This document shows, piece after piece, positions 56,542 through 64,000 of a stretch of DNA of 64,000 bases. Under the pieces are notes generated by a model that saw only the letters and a program-made list of their open reading frames with translations, made no database searches and was not told the origin of the DNA. The translations under genes were made by a program, and so were the position numbers. The first letter of the stretch is position 1, and every line of letters starts with the position of its first letter. The DNA comes from Cymodocea nodosa (lineage: Eukaryota; Streptophyta; Magnoliopsida; Alismatales; Cymodoceaceae), in the NCBI GenBank assembly GCA_036874045.1, contig CM072347.1, positions 9,550,501 through 9,614,500 of the forward strand, in the 5' to 3' direction.

Positions 56542-58835
56542 TTAGCGACCCCTCCTAAGTATATCACTTATAGCAGTACATATTTTATCTCCTAGATGCC
56601 TAATATCATTTCTAATGTCGTTAAGCAATGCATCTAAGTCAGGAGGTAGCTGAGTTTGCTGTTCTGCTTGATCTGAATAACTTTGTTGTTGTTGTTGTTG
56701 TATATGGTCTGTATCAGGTTGTTGTTGTTGTTGTCGTTGAGGTTTATGCATGGCCTGGAATTTTTGCAAATCTTTGACACTAAATGCTCTCATGCCTTTA
56801 GTTTTAGAGGGCTAGTCGGATAAATTCAATTGGCTTGCAATGAGTCTACATATACCATCACCATAAAATAACTTTGAACTCATATGTTGTAGTTGAGAAG
56901 TGAAAACATCAAACCAATTGATTTGAATTCTATTCAGCAAGCTATAAGTTGCATATAAACAACTTCTGCTGACTTCCATATTGTGTCCAACTCTCTGAAA
57001 TAAATTTGCATGCAATATATTTGCAATAAACCTTGCCTCTGCATTCAGATTTTCCATTAATCTCATTTCAGAATATACATCTGGAATTTTTGATAAAGAC
57101 TGAATGTTCCATTCCAGTTGTCTTATCATGTCAAATCTGTTGGTAACAACAACACCTTCATTCTTTAATCCTAAAACTTCAAAAATTAATTCAAGAGACA
57201 ATATAAACTCCTATTCACTTATTTGAGTTTTCAAAAAATTTCCATTCTTGACCAGATTGCTATAAAAAGCTGCAATAAGCTCTATGTATTGCTTCCATTT
57301 CGTTCCTACTGGCAAGAATTTAATGAGGCCTTGAAACTGAAACAGATCTCTTATGTCTATCAAATTTCTGAATTTTATTGGACGAGCATGCAGAATCTGA
57401 CATGTAATCAGATTATTGTATTTCTGCAATGCTTCTTCAGATCTAAAATGAATTATATTACCTTGAATGTTTAACATTGTACACAAAGAAGGTGATACCT
57501 GAAGCCGTGATTCAGAGATTAATTCATCTTCAGGAACCTCTTCTTAAAAATGAATGTCATGTTGTTCCTCTTCCAAAATATTATCTTGAAGCTGCTTAGG
57601 TAAGCTTGATTCTTCAGCTTCAACAGTGTTAGGAACATTGTCAATATGCTCAACATTCATCTGTTCAATCTCTATAGAATGTTCAAAGTACAATTTTTCT
57701 ACAAATTCTACAGCCCGTGTATCTGTCTGTAATTGTTCATTTTTTTCAATAGATATTTCCATTGATTCATGCTGTGAATTCTCAGACTCTGCTTCTATAG
57801 ATTCCGTAGAAGGCTGGTTAACTTTTAGCTCTTCTGGAGTCTTAACAATTTCAATATCTGCTACTCTAAACAATTCAGCCTTTGAACTAGTTACTGCCTC
57901 AACATTGTCAACTATATCTGCAATAACTTGTTCAATGTCAGGTGCCTAATGCTCTGATTTGTCAATTTCTACATCATCAGGACTGTATTAATAGAAAAAC
58001 TTGAGCTTATATTTGACATGGATTTCTTCTCAAGCTTTCTAGCAAGGTAAAATAAAGTCTCATTATCTTCATCAGTTTCAGTGTGTTCGGAACTGATGAG
58101 TTTACCAGATGCACAATAAGGTACAATGTCTAGACATACATTGTCCTTTGAAAATAAATTTTCATCTGATTTTCCTTTTTCAATAGACTTTGTTTCCTTA
58201 GACATAATTTTTCTGACTTTCCTTCTTCTATAACATTTTTGTTTCTCCTTTTCAAGTATTGCTGTTTTCTTTTCAAATTGCTCCATAAAAGTTTTCTGCT
58301 TTAATTCTTCTAGGGCACTTTCTATTGCAACGGCCTTCCGAAGACTATCAACTTTTGTTTCGTCTACAGCAATATCTGATTCTACTTGTTTTGAATATAA
58401 AGGAGTAGGGATAGCTGATTCATGCTCTTCCTCAAATGCATGTAGTCTTGTACCGTTTATAGGAGTTTGAGGAGTTCTATTTGATGAACCTACACCTTTT
58501 TCCAAATATTTTGCATACTGTTCCAAAAATGCAATCTCAGCACATTTCATTCTGTATTCTCTATCATATTTACTTCGAATACCCATGTATGTAATACTTG
58601 CATCAGTATGTTGAAGTTCTTGTCTAACTTCATCTAATATATCCTGAGAAAAGAAGTAATCTCTATAAAGTTCTTCTAACCTTTTGTCCACTCGAAATAT
58701 TTTCTTGAACCAAGTACGTGGAACTTCATCATTCTCTATTTCTTTTCCTTTTGCATCTCTTCTGCTTTTGCCTTTTCCTCTGCCACGACCTTGGTAGAAC
58801 TTGGAGACCATCGTTGCAGGTTGTAACAGCAACAA
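56542..58835 (-). pseudogene. Extra ORF of Copia A2 with putative plant transposon protein domain
   Basis: Starts at 58,835 (or the Met at 58,811 before VSKFYQGRGRGKGKSRR). Parts in order: Gly/Arg/Lys-rich basic N terminus that could bind nucleic acid; helical charged region (KRLEELYRDYFFSQDILDEV); coiled-coil and basic stretch; an acidic Glu/Ser-rich middle (57,544-57,873). Then comes the plant transposon protein domain (LIDIRDLFQFQGLIKFLPVG, IAAFYSNLVKNGNF, EARFIANILHANLFQRVGHN, SKLFYGDGICRLIASQL), a poly-Gln tail and a final amphipathic helix (CTAISDILRRGR). No signal peptide or transmembrane segment. It matches the B-family ORF in architecture with low sequence identity, so the ORF predates the split of the families. 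Few breaks. Confidence 0.82.
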
Positions 58836-59369
58836 GCGGGAAAGATTTTCTTGACAAAGTTTACAAATAACCTAAGTCCCCGTGTTATAAGTGTTTAAAT
58901 AGGGTTTTTAGGCGTATAACTCAACGTAAAGATAAGTCGGGTTTAGAAATTAAATAAATATTGAATAAAGTTTATTCAATCAAGGTACCCGAAATATTCA
59001 AGTATAACTCGTTGAGTTAACTAACATAACGAGTAAAACGCTGTCTAGAGGCAGTTTTACACGTTACCTTATCTAATATAACGTCTAGTTAGTACACTTA
59101 AACAAGCTTCGGATGCTTCTAACTAAAACCTTCCGAAAACAACACACATGCTAAACTTAACATTATCTTGAGACATTGTAAACTATTTGAACATTTTGTC
59201 TTTTGAATCTAGAATAGTTTATTTGTCTTTTTAAATTATTTCATCAAGATTTTAAGAGGACATTAATTCAGATTAACTAAGATTTGTATTTTAAATTATA
59301 TTAATCTGTTTTTGACATTGTTAATGCTCCCCCCACAAATATACTTCAAATATATTCAATCAAAATACA
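58836..59369 (-). other. Leader upstream of the Copia A2 extra ORF
   Basis: No gene. On the minus strand a purine tract (59,334-59,327) is followed by AT-rich sequence, a CGGAAGG / CATCCGAAG pair near 59,105-59,140 and TAACTCGTTGAG-type dyads near 59,000. It is the counterpart of 2,680-3,560 in Copia B1 and may hold a promoter or splice signals for the extra ORF (inference). Confidence 0.5.
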
Positions 59370-60265
59370 AAATATACTTGTAGTGACAATAGATGTTAAG
59401 TATAACTATACTTTTACATTTTATTTTCAGAGACTTCCGTTATCCTGACATCATCAAAAATGATTTCCAGAATCAATTCCTACTGTATATGAATCAAAAC
59501 ACAACTTTGAACTCAATTCGATTAATTCAAGGAGAATAAAAGAATGTATCTCAAATAAATGTTTTCAAAAGTACTAATGTTGATTCAATAAATTAGTAGT
59601 CATATTGGTATAAACTATATGCGATTCAAAGATATCTGTAATTAATGAAACAACTTTTTCTTTTCAAAACAGTAAATATTGATAATTTTCTTTAAAAGTT
59701 AGTTTGAGAAGCTTGAATCATACAAGAGCTTTCTAATGTACCCGTGTAATGAGCTTTTAGTCAACAATCCCAGATCTGATCAGGACCTTAGGTTGCCAGA
59801 TTTAAAGAATCCTTTTTCAGGACAACAATCCTTACATACCTATCTGCTCAAGTACAAAAGGCTCGTGATCAAACTGATCAATAAACTCTCAAAGATTTTC
59901 ACTTTGTAAGCACTTTTCATTTTAAGCATAGTATATATGTATTCCATTAATATAGATGCAATAAAACACAAATCTCATACAATTTTTACTTCTATGATTG
60001 TATTGAGAATATGAATTAGTTTCAATAAGCTTATACTTTTGATTAACAGTTTAAGATGAGTTACATATAACTTATTCTACAAGTTTAATCAATTAAGTCA
60101 AATTTATGCATGATCATATGCACTTTCCTTGATTCAAAGAAAACATTTAATCAAAATTTCAGAATGTCAGAAGTATTTAATGTTTTTCATTTACACTTCC
60201 ACTTAAAATCGTAAAAACCATTAAAATTGATAAACTACTTAAAATCAATAAGATACTACTATGAT
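59370..60265 (-). other. Shared Copia/Gypsy noncoding module, copy 4
   Basis: Reverse complement of the module found at 15,575, 41,575 and 54,765; core 59,690-59,894. In this copy the module lies between RNase H and the extra ORF of Copia A2, in the element's sense. Confidence 0.88.
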
Positions 60266-60397
60266 TTTATAATAAATACATAGTATCTTAAGCAGCAGTT
60301 TGGATATCACTTTAGATATTTATAATAAGTATATAATATCTATGAGGTGAACAACATCATCAATAATATTTATCTTTTTATGTGGAGTTTAAGCATT

Positions 60398-63300
60398 TTA
60401 CACATCACATAGCCTACAAATACCTAAATTTAATCTAATGTTGCATAATGTATTTTCGTCCAGAGGTTTTGTAAATATATCAGCTAATTGATTTTTACTA
60501 GACACAAATTCTAATTTAATTTTTCCTTTAATTATGTTATCTCTTAGAAAATGATGTCTAACCTCTATATGCTTTGCTCTTGAATGTAATACAGGATTTT
60601 TGGAAAAATTTGTTGCAAAACTACTGTCACAATAAATCTCAGTTGTATCATAAGATAATCCAAAATCTTCTAAAGTTTGCCTTATCCATAGAATCTGAGT
60701 GCAACATAGTGTAGCAGCAACATATTCAGCTTCTGTAGTAGAAAGTGGTACACAGTTTTGCTTTTTACTAAACCATGACACCAAATTATTTCCCAATAAT
60801 TGACATGTGCCACTGGTACTCTTTCTATCAGATTTAAATCCTGCATAATCAGCATTAGTATATCCTATAAGATCTATTGAACTATCCTTAGAATAATACA
60901 GTCTGAAACTTTTAGTTCCTTGTATATATCTAAATATTCTTTTAACTGCAATTAAGTGTGATTCTTTAGGATTAGATTGAAATCTAGCACAAACACACAG
61001 TAAACATAATATCAGGTGTACTAGCAGTCAAATAAAGTAAAGAACCAATCATACTTCTGTATTTACTTTGATCTATAGATTTTCCTATGTCATCAATATC
61101 TAACTTTAAAGTAGTACTCATAGGAGTTCCTCGAATCCTTGTATCATTAAAATTAAATTTCTTAAGCATTTCATCTGCATATTTTTCCTGATTTAAAAAT
61201 ATACCTTTATCCATTTGCTTAATTTGAAGTCCTAGAAAATATGAAAGTTCTACTATCATACTCATTTCAAACTGATTAGTCATCTCTTTAGAGAATATTT
61301 CTATCAACTTATTAGAGGTTGCTCCAAAGATTATATCATCCACGTATATTTGAACAACAATCTGATCTTTACCATCTCTCTTAATAAATAGAGTATGATC
61401 CACTTTTCCCATGATATAGTCTTTTTCTATTAAAAAAGTAGACAATCTTTCATATCAAGATCTAGGTGCTTGCTTCAAACCATATAAGGCTTTCTTCAAT
61501 TTATACACAAAGTTAGGATTTTTAATATCTTCAAATCCAGGTGGTTGTTTTACATAAACTTCTTCATTAATTAAATCATTTAGAAATGCACTCTTTACAT
61601 CCATTTGATATAATTTAAAATCCATATAACAAGCATAGGCCAATAATATTCTAATACTTTCTAACCTAGCCACAGGAGCAAATGTTTCATCATAATCTAA
61701 TCCTTCTTCCTGTGTATACCCTTGTGGAACTAATCTAGCTTTATTCCTTATAATTTGACCAGTTTCATTAGTTTTGTTTCCAAAGATCCACTTTGTACCT
61801 ATTATGGACTAATTTTCTGGTGGAGAGACTAATTCCCATACATCATTTCTGATGAATTGATTTAGTTCTTCTTGCATTGCCACTATCCTATTTTCATCAA
61901 ATAATGCTTCTTGTATATTCCTTGGTTCCACCATAGAAACAAACATACACATACTATTTAAATTTATTGAAGCTCTAGTTTTAACTCCCTCATTAATATT
62001 ACCAATGACTTGAGTAATGGGATGTGATGAAGAATAACGCCAATTTCTCTGATTTTCCTCAATATTCTCATCAACATCTGAAAGTCCACTTTCATCATTA
62101 GTTTGATCATTTAAGTTCATATTTTTGATTTTCTCAGATAAATCTTCAATCTCTCTATTGATCTCTAACTCATTTGGAAAATCGATCAAGTCATCATTAT
62201 CAGCTTTAGATTGAGATTCTCTAAGAGAATTTTCATTGAAGCTTACATGGAGGGTTTCTTCAGTAGTCCTAGAAGTCTTATTATATACTCTATAGGCTTT
62301 ACTTCTAGTAGAGTAACCTACAAAAATTCCTTCATCCGATTTGGTTTGAAATTTATCCCTTTTATCCTTAGTATTAAGAATAAAACACTTGCAGCCAAAT
62401 GGTTTCATATAGGAAATTTTTGGAACCCTATTAAACATAGTTTCAAAAGGAGTTTTATTAACATGAGGTCTTAAATGACTTCTGTTAATAACATAACAAG
62501 CTGTATTTACTGCTTTAGCCCAAAGATTTTGAGGTAACTTATGTTCATTCAACATAGTTCTAGCCATTTCTTGAAGTGATATATTCTCTCTCAACAACAC
62601 CATTTTGACACGGTGCTCTTGGAAAAGAAAATTTGTGATCAATGCCATGCTCATTACAATAGTTATCCATTTGATTGTTATCAAATTCAGTTCCATGATC
62701 ACTCCTAAGTTTTTGAATAGAGACACTTTGCTCATTTTGAACAAAATTGCAAAACATTTTAAATTTTTCAAAAACTTTTGTCTTAGATGCTAGAAAATAT
62801 ACCCAAGTGTATCTAGAGAAGTCATCTACTAAAACAAATACATACCGTTTACCACCAAGACTCATGATTCTTGTTGGTCCAAATAGATCCATATGTTTAA
62901 GTTCTAGGACTCTCTTGCTTGAAATATCTGTTTTGGATTTAAAAGAGTTTTTGTGAAGTTTACCTAACTCACATGCATCACACATAAAGTTCTTTAAGTA
63001 TTTAATCTTTGGTAAACCTCTCACTAAATGTTTTCTAGATAGTTTATGTAACAGTCTCATATTTATATGCCCAATCCTTCTATGCCATAGATATGCATCA
63101 CTAGTTTCAACTAGCAAACATGAATTTAAATCAACTACACTAGAAGGTAAAGATAAAATACATACAGAACCTTTTCTTTTAGCAATAAACTTAATTTCAT
63201 CTGTATTTTTATCAATTATTTTGCATACATTATCTTCAAACACTACATAATATCCATTTTTAGTTAGTTTTATGACACTAAGAAAATTAAATCCTAGGTT

Positions 63301-63507
63301 TTCTACATATAGTACATTCAAAATAACACAAGTAGAAGTTATTTGAACATTGCCCATACCTATGATTTTATCTTTGCTTTTGTTTCCAAATGTTACACTT
63401 CCTTTCATGGTATTTGTAAAATTTTGTAATAGACTTTTTTGTCTGGTCATGTGACTTGACGCTCCACTGTCCAAGATCCATTTTGATGTTGTTTCCTCCT
63501 GCAACAC
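60398..63507 (-). pseudogene. Copia A2 Pol remnant: protease, integrase, RT, RNase H
   Basis: Better kept than A1. Reading leftward from 63,507: WILDSGASSHMT (protease), AYLWHRRIGHINMRLLHKL and CDACELGKLHK (integrase zinc part), HMDLFGPTRIMSLGG, LVDDFSRYTWV, LRSDHGTEFDN (integrase core), FPRAPCQNGVV, MKPFGCKCFILN, then RT blocks ([32 protein letters not shown]) and RNase H (STTEAEYVAATL) with the end QLADIFTKPLDENTL and CRLCDV at 60,398. A few breaks. Confidence 0.88.
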
Positions 63508-64000
63508 AAATTAAGAAAAACTTTTTCTTGGTACCCAATGTTGTTGAGGACCAAGTTCATTAAACGCATATTTCTTCTTTTTGTTTAAAAATAGTTTAAC
63601 ATTATCATTTATATTCTTATTAGTTGTAAGTACTATTGATTTATCATTAGCTTCATACTCACATATAGCATTATTACTTTTGCAATCATTCTTTTTGTTT
63701 TCAGATGTAGTATAATCAAAACCAAACATATTTTTATCAGATGTTAATTTATTTTGGTCATGCTTATACATTTCTGTAAGTTCATACCAAGATTTTGTAC
63801 TTGTATTAACACTTTCCGTACATACAAAATCTTTTTCTGCACAAGAATTTTTTGTTTTATCACATGTAGAATGAGTAATTGGTCTAATACCAGTGTATTG
63901 AATTACATGCTCAAGTTTCTGAATTTTCAGTTTACTACAATTGTCTGAAATTTTAGAAACATTAGAAACTGAATTTCCAGAACAAGAAACAAGATTTTTA
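63508..64000 (-). pseudogene. Copia A2 gag-pol linker, partial at window edge
   Basis: Matches the A1 linker at 51,090-51,540: MYKHDQNKLTSDKN, NINDNVKLFLNKKKKYAF and the end LGPQQHWVPRKSFS. The element continues to the right of the window. Confidence 0.82.

Larger units (their letters stand above)
55651..64000 (-). mobile_element. Copia A2: Sirevirus-like element, minus strand, runs off the window
   Basis: Minus-strand order from the right edge: gag-pol linker, protease, integrase, RT, RNase H, shared module, leader, extra ORF, PPTs and a 3' LTR piece (56,041 to about 55,665). Gag and the 5' LTR should lie to the right of the window. Close relative of A1 (about 90% identical in protein segments compared). 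Together they form an inverted pair. Broken in several places. Confidence 0.87.

Noticed and set aside
56542-58835. Extra ORF as a DNA transposon transposase
   Set aside because: No DDE-type catalytic motif and no terminal inverted repeats around it; it is collinear with Copia pol, PPT and LTR in three copies.

Overview
The window reads as repeat-rich, strongly AT-rich angiosperm nuclear DNA, probably a eudicot and probably pericentromeric or otherwise heterochromatic. I found no ordinary host gene, tRNA, rRNA or CRISPR array. Almost every base belongs to nested LTR retrotransposons: Copia elements of Sirevirus (SIRE/Maximus) type and Gypsy elements of Athila/Tat type. I use working names: Copia families A, B and C, and Gypsy elements Ath2, AthF1 and AthF2. 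All are treated as fossils. None of the Pol regions looks whole.

Layout. 1-13,422 is a minus-strand Copia B element (B1) with an extra ORF downstream of pol. It holds a solo Gypsy LTR near 4,415-6,597 and, inside its own 5' LTR, a solo Copia A LTR at 10,629-12,480 flanked by GCTCA. B1 sits inside AthF1, whose right part (gag tail, F-box gene, 3' LTR) follows at 13,423-18,719. Next come a minus-strand Copia A LTR piece (18,720-19,244), a partial Gypsy LTR with its primer site and 5' ORF (19,245-21,348), and a further Gypsy element, Ath2, with protease, RT, RNase H and integrase (21,349-27,350). A minus-strand Copia B fragment with the extra ORF follows (27,350-30,656). A plus-strand Copia C element (30,657-46,598) is split by the nearly complete AthF2 (33,296-44,533, target repeat ACCAG). 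A Gypsy remnant (46,601-47,467) is followed by two Copia A elements in opposite orientation (A1 47,468-55,650 plus, A2 55,651-64,000 minus, running off the window).

Most unusual content. (1) The AthF elements carry an F-box protein gene in the place where other Gypsy elements may carry an env-like ORF. Two copies share all their flanks, so it moved as part of the element. (2) In these Gypsy elements the zinc-knuckle ORF follows the primer site directly, while the capsid part of gag lies downstream of integrase next to the F-box gene, which suggests a split and permuted gag. (3) A noncoding module of about 0.9 kb is shared, in the same sense, between Gypsy (AthF1, AthF2) and Copia (A1, A2); its ~205-base core looks about 90% identical by eye. 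(4) LTR U3 segments and a dyad motif (AACTCAACGAACT and its inverse) recur in the LTRs of different superfamilies. (5) Copia A and B both carry a third ORF with the putative plant transposon protein domain. Together these point to a community of retrotransposons that has exchanged regulatory DNA and captured host coding sequence.
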